64,000 bases of DNA from Pedobacter nyackensis (GTDB lineage: Bacteria; Bacteroidota; Bacteroidia; Sphingobacteriales; Sphingobacteriaceae). A model generated the notes under the pieces. The model made no database searches. It was not told the origin of the DNA and saw only the letters and a program-made list of their open reading frames with translations. Made by a program: the position numbers and the translations under genes. Each line of letters begins with the position of its first letter. The stretch's first letter is position 1. The stretch lies in contig NZ_FWYB01000019.1 of the NCBI RefSeq assembly GCF_900176505.1, positions 1 to 64,000 on the forward strand. Direction: 5' to 3'. Positions 27,999 to 37,432 of the stretch are shown here, piece after piece.

Positions 27999-29060
27999 TT
28001 AGTTCCGGTACGACTTATAGTTTTCTTTAGTGATGATATCGATCGGCATATATTGGGTTGCTTCTATGTCTGCATTTAAAACAACGTTCTGGTATAGGGC
28101 CATGATGCCTTTATAGGCTTGTTCCTGAGGTTTTTGGCAAATTAAAAAATCGATTACTTCTTTTTTCAGGAATTCGATGCTTTGAGGTAAGAAGTCGTAA
28201 CCGACTAAAAAAATGTCCTCCTGATTTGTTTTTTCCAGGAACTGGGCCACAGAGAAAACCCTTGAGTTTGTTACGAAAATCGCCTTTACGTCGTTATGAT
28301 CGCTGAGTACTTCAGTCAGTTTTTTTGAAACGGAAGCATAGTCCGTGTCGGGTGTAATGTCGGTTTTTATAATGCGGACCTTCTTTTTATGGTCTTTGAA
28401 ATAAGCCCTGAAACCTTCTTCTTTTCTCATCAGGTGATGGTAGCTATCTATCTCTTTAGAGATGTTTACAATAAGGATTTTATCCCCCTTCCTTACCAGA
28501 TAGTTAACCATATGGGCACTTAAATGACCACTTTGAAATAAATCAGGACCAATATAGCTCAGTCTGGATTCATTTGGAATATCAGAGTTGATAAAAACCT
28601 GCGGGATTTTTTTAAGATTACAAAGTTTAGAGAACGCTAATGATTCTTCAATAAAAATAGGGGCAACCAATATGCCGTCGACCGCGGTTTTAAGAATACT
28701 TTTTGTTTGTTTTACAAACGATTGCTTGTCGTTCTGATCATAAAAATATTTATCAATCACAATTCCAAACTGTTTAATCTCGGCTTCGGCCATTTCAATG
28801 CCCTTAATAGGGGCGGCCCAGTATTCAGTTTCTGTAGAAACAGCGGGGATTAAACTGGCAAAGCGCAATACTTTTTTAGATGCAAGTCTTCGTGCTAAAA
28901 TATTAGGCTGATAATCCAGATCTTTCATAATGGCCAATATTTTATTTTTGGTCGTTTTTGAAACACCGGTTCTATTGTTTATCACCCTATCAACTGTACC
29001 TGTAGAAACATTCGCTCTTCTCGCTATCTCCTTTACACCGCTTTGCATATTTGTTTTCAT
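27999..29060 (-). CDS. LacI-family transcriptional regulator
   Basis: 353-residue LacI/GalR-type regulator. The helix-turn-helix at about residues 8-29 reads VKEIARRANVSTGTVDRVIN, followed by a hinge (LARRLASKKVLRFASLIPAV) and a type I periplasmic-binding fold. Two starts are possible: 29060 (MKTNMQSG) and 29048 (MQSG). It faces the PL8/GH88 operon and is transcribed away from the PhyH/transporter pair. It is the most likely binder of the operator-like sites at 7626, 7696 and 37332, but this is inference; no such site is visible before its own start. Confidence 0.87.
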   Translation of the reverse strand: MKTNMQSGVKEIARRANVSTGTVDRVINNRTGVSKTTKNKILAIMKDLDYQPNILARRLASKKVLRFASLIPAVSTETEYWAAPIKGIEMAEAEIKQFGIVIDKYFYDQNDKQSFVKQTKSILKTAVDGILVAPIFIEESLAFSKLCNLKKIPQVFINSDIPNESRLSYIGPDLFQSGHLSAHMVNYLVRKGDKILIVNISKEIDSYHHLMRKEEGFRAYFKDHKKKVRIIKTDITPDTDYASVSKKLTEVLSDHNDVKAIFVTNSRVFSVAQFLEKTNQEDIFLVGYDFLPQSIEFLKKEVIDFLICQKPQEQAYKGIMALYQNVVLNADIEATQYMPIDIITKENYKSYRN

Positions 29061-29171
29061 TTGTGCATATTGAATTCTTTTGTAAAAGTATTACTACTAT
29101 CCAATAATAAAAAACTAAATATAAGCTTAATTATCATGTAAAGAGGTCAGAACTGAAAAGAACAGGCCGCT

Positions 29172-29969
29172 TTATTTAATCAAAAAGTTGGCATCTTCCT
29201 GTATTCCTTCGCTGTCTGATTTTAACAATGTTTCATCATTTACAATTTGTATGGCTTCGCTTGCTGACGGGTAATTCCCTTTGTAAGGCTTGTTGCTGAT
29301 TAAATTATATGCAGAAATTAAGGACCATCTCGGGGCATCGCTAAGGTTGGCATCCGATCGGTGTAAGGTATTGCTATGAAAAAATAAAGTATCCCCGGCT
29401 TCCATTTCTACATAAACCAGTTCCAGCCTTTTGAGCAGCTCATCTACTCTTTCCTGATTTGCACCAACTTGTTCTCCGCTAAAGCCGTGTTCTATTCTTC
29501 CGACGCGATGAGAGCCCTTAATAACCTGCAGGCAACCATTTTCTTTAGTCGACGGACTTAATGCTGTAAGTACGCTTAATAGCTGTGGATATAGGAATCC
29601 GTCTCGGTACCAATAGCCGTAATCCTGGTGCCATTCCCAGGCACCCCCAACTTTCGGCTCCTTTTGCATGAGTTTGGAATGGAAATGGGCTGATTCTCCC
29701 TCCAGCAGAAGATTGGCTCCTTCCACGATTCGTTTGGAGCGCGCTAATAAACTGTAGGCGTCATCGCCCAATGAATACCATAACGCGAGTTTGGTTCTCA
29801 GTCCATTCGCATCGCCTCTGTCGAATGATTTATTACTGATTACTTCATCATGTATGGCAATGTCATATAGCTTCTTCACCTCTTCGGGTTTTAGCATTCC
29901 TTTGATCAATACATAACCATCTTCGTTAAACAATGCCTGATCTGCGATACTTAATTTTTTATAGTCCAT
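29172..29969 (-). CDS. PhyH-family Fe(II)/2-oxoglutarate dioxygenase (second copy)
   Basis: 265-residue cytoplasmic phytanoyl-CoA dioxygenase-like protein. The iron triad is His114 and Asp116 in WEWHQDYGYW and His203 in NTLHRSDAN, with Arg214 (APRWSLI) as probable 2-oxoglutarate ligand. It is not a recent duplicate of the PhyH protein at 16198: only the family core is shared. Its start overlaps the end of the hexuronate-type transporter gene by 11 bases, so the two are co-translated. Its closeness to a uronate importer suggests that it acts on a sugar acid or a derivative. Confidence 0.82.
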   Translation of the reverse strand: MDYKKLSIADQALFNEDGYVLIKGMLKPEEVKKLYDIAIHDEVISNKSFDRGDANGLRTKLALWYSLGDDAYSLLARSKRIVEGANLLLEGESAHFHSKLMQKEPKVGGAWEWHQDYGYWYRDGFLYPQLLSVLTALSPSTKENGCLQVIKGSHRVGRIEHGFSGEQVGANQERVDELLKRLELVYVEMEAGDTLFFHSNTLHRSDANLSDAPRWSLISAYNLISNKPYKGNYPSASEAIQIVNDETLLKSDSEGIQEDANFLIK

Positions 29970-31182
29970 TTTCCTGTGTTTGATTTGTTTTTATTTCTGG
30001 AATTAAACGGGTGAGTAAGACATATCCTAGCAGATAGGTGCAGCCTACGATCATGAATATGCTGCTGTAGCCACCTGTAAGGGCCAGGATTCGTCCGGTT
30101 AATAGTGAGAGTATAATTCCTCCACTTACTGCTGAAAGTGTAGCTACGCCCATCACAGTGCCAACTTCGTCTTTTGGAATAACATCAGTAATGGTCGCGA
30201 ATATATTTGCTGTCCAGCCGCAGTGCGCCGCTGCCCCTAAGCCAATCATCACTACCGCGATCCAGAGGTTGTCGGTAAAACCCACTCCGCATAGTAAGAG
30301 GGCAATTAAAGCACATACTAGTAATGCTTGTTTTCTTGAAGCATATACGCCCTTGCCACGTTTAATTAAATAGGAGGAATAAGCACCTCCAGCCAGACTG
30401 CCTATATCGGCCAATACGTACACCGTAACCAGCGGCCATCCTAATGAACCGGTACTTACCGCCTTGGTCTCGTTTAAAAATTTAGGAAGCCAGTAAAGTA
30501 AGAACCACCAGGTTGGATCTGAAATGAACCTGACCAAACAAATGGTTAATACTTCCTTTTTTAAAACTACCTGTTTCCAGCTTTTAACAGCAGGTAATTC
30601 TGTGTTTATCTGCGGAGTTTGTACCGGCGTTTTATAGGTGATAAGCCAGAAAAACACCCATATAAAACCTAAAGCGCCAGTTAAGATAAATGCCCATTGC
30701 CATCCAAATTTATAAGCAATGAATGGAATCAACAGGGGAGCTACAATGGCACCGATATTTGAGCCGGCATTAAAAAAACCGGTAGCAAATGCCCTTTGAG
30801 AAGCAGGGAATAATTCGGCCACAGTTTTAACACTGGCCGGGAAATTAACAGATTCTCCCAATCCCAAACTAAATCTGGCTACGCTAAAACCAATAGCGCC
30901 TTTTGCAAAGGCATGGGCCATCCCTGCGGCACTCCATAAGGCTACTGCAACGCCAAATATCCATTTGGTGCCAAACTTATCCAGTAATTTTCCGGTTAAC
31001 ACCACACCTAAGCCATAAGAAATCTGAAAGGCCGTAACAATATAACTGTATTCCACTTCGCTCCAATGATACAGTTGTTGGAGCTCAGGTGCTAAAATGC
31101 TTAAAACATGCCTGTCCAGGTAATTAATTGTGGTACTAAAGAAAAGGAGGATGCAGATTTTCCATCCGTAAGAAATTTTCAT
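29959..31182 (-). CDS. MFS transporter, hexuronate (ExuT/ACS) type
   Basis: 407-residue inner-membrane transporter of the anion:cation symporter family, 12 helices. The N-terminus TTINYLDRHVLSILAPELQQ is characteristic of ExuT/GarP/GudP-like proteins, as is SLGLGESVNFPASVKTVAEL near residues 105-124. It is expected to import glucuronate, galacturonate or related acids by proton symport. It precedes the second PhyH gene with an 11-base overlap, and the divergent AraC gene lies 166 bases away. The uronate it brings in could feed the uxuA/SDR pair at 37-39 kb. Confidence 0.82.
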   Translation of the reverse strand: MKISYGWKICILLFFSTTINYLDRHVLSILAPELQQLYHWSEVEYSYIVTAFQISYGLGVVLTGKLLDKFGTKWIFGVAVALWSAAGMAHAFAKGAIGFSVARFSLGLGESVNFPASVKTVAELFPASQRAFATGFFNAGSNIGAIVAPLLIPFIAYKFGWQWAFILTGALGFIWVFFWLITYKTPVQTPQINTELPAVKSWKQVVLKKEVLTICLVRFISDPTWWFLLYWLPKFLNETKAVSTGSLGWPLVTVYVLADIGSLAGGAYSSYLIKRGKGVYASRKQALLVCALIALLLCGVGFTDNLWIAVVMIGLGAAAHCGWTANIFATITDVIPKDEVGTVMGVATLSAVSGGIILSLLTGRILALTGGYSSIFMIVGCTYLLGYVLLTRLIPEIKTNQTQENGL

Positions 31183-31348
31183 ACCGCTCGATTAAAGAAT
31201 GAAAATCTCATTCATGGTGCAATTATTAGATTTGGTTTAAACGAAGCTAAGACAAAAATGAAGCGGCTTTTAGCGCGAATTTTGCCTCTTATAAAACAAA
31301 ATTTGCTCTGATGGTGATTTGTGGTATTATATAGTTAACTTTTGTGCA

Positions 31349-32218
31349 ATGAAACCACTTCATCTCAAAGTTCCGGCTTACAGCAAATTTTATATTGATG
31401 CACGTAGAGAGCAGGTAAGATATTTTGCCAATCCCTGGCATTTTCATGATGAACTGGAGATCACTTTCGTGATTAATAGTGAAGGGACTAAATTTATAGG
31501 GGACCATATTTCGGAATTTAAACCTGGCGAAATCATACTACTGGGCTCTCGTTTGCCTCATTACTGGCGTAACCACAACAGCTATTATCAAAATACGGAA
31601 GAAAAAGGTGCTGAAGCGATTATCATCAGGTTTAATCAGGATTATGCAGGCAGTGAATTTCTTAGCATTCCGCCCATGAAACCCGTTTTTGATCTATTGA
31701 ATGACGCGAAAAGGGGGATTTGTATTGCCGGGCATAATGAGGATTTACAACAAAAGTTAATCAGTTTTTTAACGCTTGATGAAGGACAGAAGACAATAGC
31801 CTTGACAGAAATTTTATTCAGCATCGCCACGCAGAAACCATACGATTATTTATGTAGCATAGGTTATGCGCATCAATACAAAAGTAACGACATAGAAAAA
31901 ATAGATACGGTTTACAATTATGTGCTGAACAATTTTAAGTCCGATTTAAGCTTAAAGGATATTGCCCTGAGATGTAATATGAACACTGCTGCATTTTGCA
32001 GATATTTTAAGAAGAAAACAGGCAAAACTTTTAAAGATTTCATGAATGAAATCAGGTTGGGGAATGCAGCTAAATTATTATTAAAGGGGGATCTTACCAT
32101 TGCTGAGGTAGCCTTTGAATCTGGTTTTAACAATCCGTCGTATTTTAACCGCTTGTTTAAGCGCATGAAGGGGACCACACCCAAAGCCTATCAGTTACAG
32201 TACTTGAATACAAATTAA
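31349..32218 (+). CDS. AraC-family transcriptional regulator
   Basis: 289 residues from the start I prefer (31349, MKPLHLKVPAYSKF); a longer frame adds ten residues without family support. The N-terminal cupin (NPWHFHDELEITFV, FKPGEIILLGSRLPHYW) probably binds a sugar. The C-terminal pair of helix-turn-helix motifs is clear: LSLKDIALRCNMNTAAFCRY and LTIAEVAFESGFNNPSYFNR. It is divergent from the transporter/PhyH operon and 7 bases before the TIM-barrel gene, so it likely activates one or both in response to a sugar acid. Confidence 0.9.
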   Translation: MKPLHLKVPAYSKFYIDARREQVRYFANPWHFHDELEITFVINSEGTKFIGDHISEFKPGEIILLGSRLPHYWRNHNSYYQNTEEKGAEAIIIRFNQDYAGSEFLSIPPMKPVFDLLNDAKRGICIAGHNEDLQQKLISFLTLDEGQKTIALTEILFSIATQKPYDYLCSIGYAHQYKSNDIEKIDTVYNYVLNNFKSDLSLKDIALRCNMNTAAFCRYFKKKTGKTFKDFMNEIRLGNAAKLLLKGDLTIAEVAFESGFNNPSYFNRLFKRMKGTTPKAYQLQYLNTN

Positions 32219-32225
32219 ACATCAG

Positions 32226-33053
32226 ATGGAAATTAAATTTTTTATCCCCAGATGGGGAAACAGGCATTTATCATGGGCTGATTTTGCAATGAAAGCGAAG
32301 CTTGCAGGCTATGCGGGCGTAGAAGCCGGTCTGCCATCTGATGAGGATGAAAAGCTAGCCATGTTTACACAGCTAAATGACAATGGGTTGAGCTGGATTG
32401 GCCAGCACTTTGAAACCGCTACGGCAGACTTTAAGGAGCATGTTAAACAATTTGAAACGCGGCTGTATGCATTGGCATCTGCCAACCCACTTTTTATCAA
32501 TTCGCAAACAGGGAAGGACTTTTTTATTTTCGAACAAAATAGTGAACTGATAGAGCTGGCAGCGCGGGTAAGTAAGGAAACAGGCTTGCGGATACTGCAT
32601 GAAACACACCGCGGTAAGTTTAGTTTTTGCACTTCTAATACCGCCGGGTATTTACATAAATATCCTGATTTAAGAATAACAGCAGATTTTTCTCATTGGT
32701 GCTGTGTAGCTGAGTCTTATTTGCAGGATCAGCAGGATATCCTGGATCTGGCTATAGATCGCACGGATCATTTTCATTCCCGGGTAGGTTTTCCCGGAGG
32801 GCCGCAGGTAAATCATCCTGCAGCGCCTGAGTGGAAGGAAGCACTTGATTTTCATTGTCAATGGTGGGATGCGATAGTGCAACACCACCTGATGTTGAAG
32901 TCGGATACTTTGACTATTACCTGTGAATTTGGCCCTTATCCATACATGCCACAATTGCCATTTCATCAACATGATGTTAGCGATTTGTGGGAAGTAAACC
33001 TCTTTATGAAAAACTTTCTGGAAAAGAGATATGCTGATTTATTGAATCAATAA
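32226..33053 (+). CDS. Sugar phosphate isomerase/epimerase-family TIM-barrel protein (second copy)
   Basis: 275-residue paralogue of the protein at 17017-17850. Shared blocks in the same order are PRWG near the start, NSQTGKDFF, ETHRGKFSF, ADFSHWCCVAESYLQDQQ, HSRVG and CEFGPYPYM, which carry the probable metal ligands. No signal peptide. It lies 7 bases after the AraC gene. As in the first locus it is near a PhyH gene, though here the two are on opposite strands. Reaction unknown; isomerisation or epimerisation of a sugar or sugar acid is inferred from fold. Confidence 0.8.
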   Translation: MEIKFFIPRWGNRHLSWADFAMKAKLAGYAGVEAGLPSDEDEKLAMFTQLNDNGLSWIGQHFETATADFKEHVKQFETRLYALASANPLFINSQTGKDFFIFEQNSELIELAARVSKETGLRILHETHRGKFSFCTSNTAGYLHKYPDLRITADFSHWCCVAESYLQDQQDILDLAIDRTDHFHSRVGFPGGPQVNHPAAPEWKEALDFHCQWWDAIVQHHLMLKSDTLTITCEFGPYPYMPQLPFHQHDVSDLWEVNLFMKNFLEKRYADLLNQ

Positions 33054-33059
33054 ATGATT

Positions 33060-35258
33060 TTATTTATCTGGTTTTTGTAAAAGCCAATACCCCAATATCG
33101 ATATGCCTCTCGGATACCAGTAGCCGATCCAGACATCATCTTTTTTAAGTAAACCGTCGTTATAGGCATAAGGGCTATTTTTGTTCCATTGGTAAATGTA
33201 AGGGGCAGAGGAATGTTTAATACCGTACCATTGTGCTGCCACAACATCGGCGACAATGGTTTTGCTAAACCAGGTCGTGCCTTCCTGGGTGGTTAATTTA
33301 ATGCCGTAATCGGTGACGCTTTGTGCATAAGTTGCGGCATAGTCTTTTTTCAATACAGCTGCAAGCTGATTTAATACCGGCGATTTAGATCCGGCAAGAC
33401 CAGGCAAAAATAAGCCTTCACCAATCACTACCGAACGTTGGTTCCATTTTGGAAAAGTTTCATCTAAACTTACCGGAATATAGCCGTATTTATGTTGTGC
33501 TTTTTTTAAGGTGGCGAGAATGAGACTGGCTTCCTTTTCAAAAAGAAGTGCCTGTTTATTTCTTAAACCTTCGTTATTTACAGCAACATTTATACTTTTA
33601 AAACCAGCACCATCACCATCAACCACACCTTTTTTGGTAGTTTCTACTGCGTTAACCCGTTCTTTATTGGACAAGGCTCTGAACATTTCGGCTGCTACCG
33701 CATACGCACTTAGCTGTTTGGCTCCTAAAAAGGTATTGTCTGGCGAAAGTTTAAGCGCTTCATTTGCATCATAGGTGGTCCAGCCGAAAGCCTTATCGGC
33801 TATTCCATTGCCATTGGTATCCCTATTGATCACAGATCCCAGCAAAACATCAACGGTACCCAGCATGGATTTTACAAAAGCATCATCATGGCTGATTTTC
33901 CAATAGTAATAAAGCAATAACACGAATGAGGTATTCTCTTCTACTGCCATATGTGGCCCATAGTTATAGTTTGCTGTTTCACTTACAAAGGGTAAATCAC
34001 CCACATCATGATATAAGTATGGGCCATACTCTGCTGCGGTCATGCCTTGCTGGTAAGCAGGCTTATTCTGAACCGCATTGGCTGGTACAGTAAGCTCTGT
34101 CCGGGCAATATAGTTGGTCCATTGGCTTAGCTGAAGTTTTAAACGCCAGGGACAAAAGATGGCACTTATCTCAGTTTCATGAGCCACATCCACAGTACTC
34201 AGGTGTTTAAATCTGCCTTCTGAAACATAGAACCGGGCGTTATGGTTAGGATCCAGTAGAAAAAAGGTATTCGCCAGATCGGTATGAAAGGTTAAGGCTA
34301 AAACCCATTTTTCCTGAGGAGTTAAGGTACTATTCATTAAACTATCCTCAAATTTTTGGGTCAGGCGTATATTCTGCTCATAATGTTCTTTTGCATAATT
34401 TAAAACCTCAGCAATATTTTTCCAGTAAGCGGTATAGTAAAATTTGAGGCCCTGGTTTACACGTTTATCCTCAACCACAGTACCCTCGTGGTAGGTTGCA
34501 TAAATTTGGTTGAATTCCTTTTTAGCTTGTTGAGGTAAGTTAAATTCATAAAATAAGCCGCCAAAGCCTTCCTCATTAAAAGTGCCTTTTGCGGGGCTTT
34601 TAATGGCTGCTAATGCCGATTTTCCGTTTAAACTGGCATTGTCTCTGAATAAAACCAACTGTTCTGTGTTGTTTGGTTTCATCGGTTCGAGGCTCATGAA
34701 GTTGAAACCTTTTACAGGTGTTTTAGCTATCGCAACTTTAAGTTTACAGTTTACCGGGGTCTGACTTTCGTTTGCTACATCGACTTGTAAATAAAATCCA
34801 GGGAAGATCTGTGTTTTTATGGCCGAACTATCCGCGAGGTCTTTTGAAGAAGTAAAGGACGAGATTAGTGTAAAATTGACTTTAATCCCCTCGGCTGTTT
34901 CTCCGCTGATCAGCATGGATGAGGGGCCAAACTTCAATTGTTGGTTTTTAAAATAGGTTGCATTTCTGGGTAGCTTTGTTGTTCTGAGACAGTAGAGTTT
35001 TCCATTAACAGTTAAACCAATCAGCAAGCCTGTTTGCTCATCCATGTCGAAACCCAGACTACCGGTTTGTATGCTTTGTTTTTCATTAAGCAATGAAAAA
35101 GTGAAGCGACTGCCGAGGCGTGAATTTAGCAGGGAGAAATTGGTGCTGTCTGTAAGTGGGGTGGAGATTAAATTTTGATCTACCTTGAAACTTTGTGCAC
35201 CAGCATTTAAAGATAGGGCAAGCGACAGGGCGATGAAAAGTGTTTTTTGAAAATTCAT
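33060..35258 (-). CDS. Secreted GH52-like glycoside hydrolase (putative beta-xylosidase relative)
   Basis: 732-residue secreted protein with signal peptide (KTLFIALSLALSLNAGAQ). Its overall order resembles GH52 beta-xylosidases as I remember them: an N-terminal beta-sandwich, then YVSEGRFKHLSTVDV with a candidate nucleophile Glu347 (GH52: NEGEYRMMNTFDL), YHDVGDL, WTTYDANEAL with a candidate acid/base Asp497 (GH52: TTYDSLD), and an end block YWYPRGISILGYW. The match is by short motifs only, so a related but different specificity is possible. It ends 6 bases from the convergent TIM-barrel gene and is preceded by the acetylesterase-like gene in the same direction. Confidence 0.6.
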   Translation of the reverse strand: MNFQKTLFIALSLALSLNAGAQSFKVDQNLISTPLTDSTNFSLLNSRLGSRFTFSLLNEKQSIQTGSLGFDMDEQTGLLIGLTVNGKLYCLRTTKLPRNATYFKNQQLKFGPSSMLISGETAEGIKVNFTLISSFTSSKDLADSSAIKTQIFPGFYLQVDVANESQTPVNCKLKVAIAKTPVKGFNFMSLEPMKPNNTEQLVLFRDNASLNGKSALAAIKSPAKGTFNEEGFGGLFYEFNLPQQAKKEFNQIYATYHEGTVVEDKRVNQGLKFYYTAYWKNIAEVLNYAKEHYEQNIRLTQKFEDSLMNSTLTPQEKWVLALTFHTDLANTFFLLDPNHNARFYVSEGRFKHLSTVDVAHETEISAIFCPWRLKLQLSQWTNYIARTELTVPANAVQNKPAYQQGMTAAEYGPYLYHDVGDLPFVSETANYNYGPHMAVEENTSFVLLLYYYWKISHDDAFVKSMLGTVDVLLGSVINRDTNGNGIADKAFGWTTYDANEALKLSPDNTFLGAKQLSAYAVAAEMFRALSNKERVNAVETTKKGVVDGDGAGFKSINVAVNNEGLRNKQALLFEKEASLILATLKKAQHKYGYIPVSLDETFPKWNQRSVVIGEGLFLPGLAGSKSPVLNQLAAVLKKDYAATYAQSVTDYGIKLTTQEGTTWFSKTIVADVVAAQWYGIKHSSAPYIYQWNKNSPYAYNDGLLKKDDVWIGYWYPRGISILGYWLLQKPDK

Positions 35259-35284
35259 TTTGAAATTTTAAGATTTATAAATGA

Positions 35285-37201
35285 TTAGTTGCTTTTAAAG
35301 CTGGAGGCGGGTAAGCCCTCGTTATTGTACAGGTTGGCACCATCCGGACTGTCAGCCCAGGCATAGCGCACAGCGACAGGTTTTGTAATGGTGTCATTCC
35401 AAACTACTACCTGCTTTCCTGCTATTTTGGCTTGTGCGGCAACAAAATTCTTCCCATCGGCCGATATCTCGAACGTGTTTAATTTTCCGTCCGAGGACTT
35501 TAAACCTGTTCCGGTATGATTGAAAGAAACATAAACCTGATCACCCTGTATTTTTGCCGTTTTGTAAATTGGCCCTGAAAAAACAATGTTTTCATGGTAC
35601 GCAAGTCGCTCTGCTGCCAAAGCCAGACGTTTCCCGACATCTAATTTATTCCGGGGGTGTATGTCATCTTTCTCGCCAATGTCATGAATCACAACCATGG
35701 CCGTGTGTGGTATTTTTAAAGTTTTCATTTGGGCTTCCCTCAATAAGGCCCAGTTACTAATCGTTGGTTCAACAGGCGTACGGCAGTAATTGGCAAGTTG
35801 TACATATAAAAATGGCATATCTGCCTGCTGCCAATCTTTTCGCCATCCCTCTATTAATGAGGTTAGCAAAGCTTGATACTCTTCAGGTTTGGGGATATTA
35901 CTTTCCCCCTGGTACCAAACAATTCCTTTAATGCGATAATCAGCAAGTGGTTTAATCATTGCATAATAGTAGGCGGTAGGGCTATGTAGTGATAAACCGT
36001 TTCCCCTCGGTAAAAGCGCGGTCTCAATTCCAAATCTAAATTTCCAGGGCTTATCCAGGGGAATTGAACCATTTCCAAATTTGAGTTGATAGTTGTTTTT
36101 GGGATTAAAACCAATTCCGGTAGTTGGACTGATCAATCTGATGGTAATGGTGTTTTTTCCTGCTTTCAATAATCCAGGGCGGATTGCATAATTGCGTTCG
36201 GTATAGCCGCTGTTTATGGAACCTGTTTTTTCTCCATTGATGTAAGTTTCATCCTCCGTATGCATCATACCCAAGGAGATATTTGCGGCTTTCCCTGCTA
36301 AATGCTCAGGGACATCAACTACCGTTTTAAACCACATGGAACCATACTTAGGCATGGTGATTTTCTCATTTAGCTGCGCTAAATTTTGTATTTCCTCCCA
36401 ATTTTCTTCCTGATGAAAAGTTGTTAAAAACCACTTTTCATTTATTCCTAGATCATCTTCTTTAATTGATTTATACCAGGCAGTTGATTTTAACAGATGT
36501 GCATTTAATATGCGGGATACTTCAGCTGTATCTTTAAGCTTTTGCGCTATTTTATCATATTCCGGTAAATGCTTTAATGATTCACTGTTCACCCAGGATT
36601 GTGCAGGTGTTCCTCCTACACTTGAATTGATGATGCCAATTGGCACCTTGTATTTTTCGTATAAGTCTTTAGCGAAAAAATAAGCTACGGCCGAAAAATC
36701 CAGCACAGTTTGTGGATTTACAGCTACCCAACCCTTATCGCTGGCTACATCCTGTACCGGCTTAAAAGCCATGTCTTTTTTAACCGTAAACTGTCTGATC
36801 AGTGGGTAATTGCTGTTTTTGATGATCTGGCCGTAATTTTCTTTGATATTTGCCCTGTTCATTACTGCTTCCATATTGGATTGCCCTGCACAAAGCCAGA
36901 CGTCACCTATAAGCAGATCCTGAAGCTCAATGTTGTTGATCAGCATTTTGAACGGACCTCCGGCCTGTTGTGGCTCAATATTCACTGCCCATCTACGGTC
37001 CCTGCTAGCTTTTGTGGTGTATGTTTTATTTTTGAAGGTTAGGGAAATCTTTTCGCCAACATCGGCCCAACCCCAGATATGAATGTTTTGGTCTCTTTGT
37101 AGTACCATTCCGTTGCTAACCAATCGGGGAAGTTTAACTTCAGCTTTTGCAGCAATAGCCAACAGCAGCAGACAGATGATACAATGCATTAACTTTTTCA
37201 T
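35285..37201 (-). CDS. Secreted sialate O-acetylesterase-family protein
   Basis: 638-residue SGNH-type carbohydrate esterase. I start at the ATG at 37201 (MKKLMHCIICLLLLAIAAKA); two extra codons upstream would need TTG. The nucleophile motif is WLCAGQSNMEAVM near residue 100, the oxyanion motif WYQGESN is about two thirds along, and the catalytic Asp/His are in DIGEKDDIHPRNK. An inserted beta-sandwich domain (YINGEKTGSINSGY) is usual for the family. It removes acetyl groups from sialic acid or from plant or bacterial polysaccharides; no sialic acid genes are nearby, so the latter is likelier. Confidence 0.88.
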   Translation of the reverse strand: MKKLMHCIICLLLLAIAAKAEVKLPRLVSNGMVLQRDQNIHIWGWADVGEKISLTFKNKTYTTKASRDRRWAVNIEPQQAGGPFKMLINNIELQDLLIGDVWLCAGQSNMEAVMNRANIKENYGQIIKNSNYPLIRQFTVKKDMAFKPVQDVASDKGWVAVNPQTVLDFSAVAYFFAKDLYEKYKVPIGIINSSVGGTPAQSWVNSESLKHLPEYDKIAQKLKDTAEVSRILNAHLLKSTAWYKSIKEDDLGINEKWFLTTFHQEENWEEIQNLAQLNEKITMPKYGSMWFKTVVDVPEHLAGKAANISLGMMHTEDETYINGEKTGSINSGYTERNYAIRPGLLKAGKNTITIRLISPTTGIGFNPKNNYQLKFGNGSIPLDKPWKFRFGIETALLPRGNGLSLHSPTAYYYAMIKPLADYRIKGIVWYQGESNIPKPEEYQALLTSLIEGWRKDWQQADMPFLYVQLANYCRTPVEPTISNWALLREAQMKTLKIPHTAMVVIHDIGEKDDIHPRNKLDVGKRLALAAERLAYHENIVFSGPIYKTAKIQGDQVYVSFNHTGTGLKSSDGKLNTFEISADGKNFVAAQAKIAGKQVVVWNDTITKPVAVRYAWADSPDGANLYNNEGLPASSFKSN

Positions 37202-37331
37202 GAACAAAAAAATAAAGTAATTATTTACAATGTTTGCTTAAGCCAGCTATAAGAGATTGGCTAAATATGTGAATACAATAATAGTACATTCCGTATAATA
37301 ATCAGTAACAAATTATGATAAAAAACATATG

Positions 37332-37349
37332 CGTTATCGTGCACGAATA
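37332..37349 (-). promoter_or_regulatory. Operator-like site before uxuA, matching site 1 at 7626
   Basis: On the minus strand it reads TATTCGTGCACGATAACG, 16 of 18 bases identical to 7626-7643. It contains the 10-bp palindrome TCGTGCACGA. It lies between the divergent acetylesterase and uxuA genes, 83 bases before the uxuA ATG. The same factor probably controls this locus and the one at 7.7-28 kb. Confidence 0.6.
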
Positions 37350-37432
37350 GCGATATTTAATTTTTATATTTACTTTTAGTTGCTTTAAAACCTTTTTCTT
37401 TTTACCATGCAACAGCGTAAAAAAATAAAAAA

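Noticed and set aside
31197..31213. GAATGA-AAATC-TCATTC inverted repeat before the hexuronate-type importer
   Set aside because: Only 6 bp, AT-rich, and similar short repeats are common in this composition; not enough to call an operator.
33049..33064. AATAAA/TTTATT hairpin between the convergent TIM-barrel and GH52-like genes
   Set aside because: A short A/T-only stem within overlapping stop regions is too weak to call a terminator.
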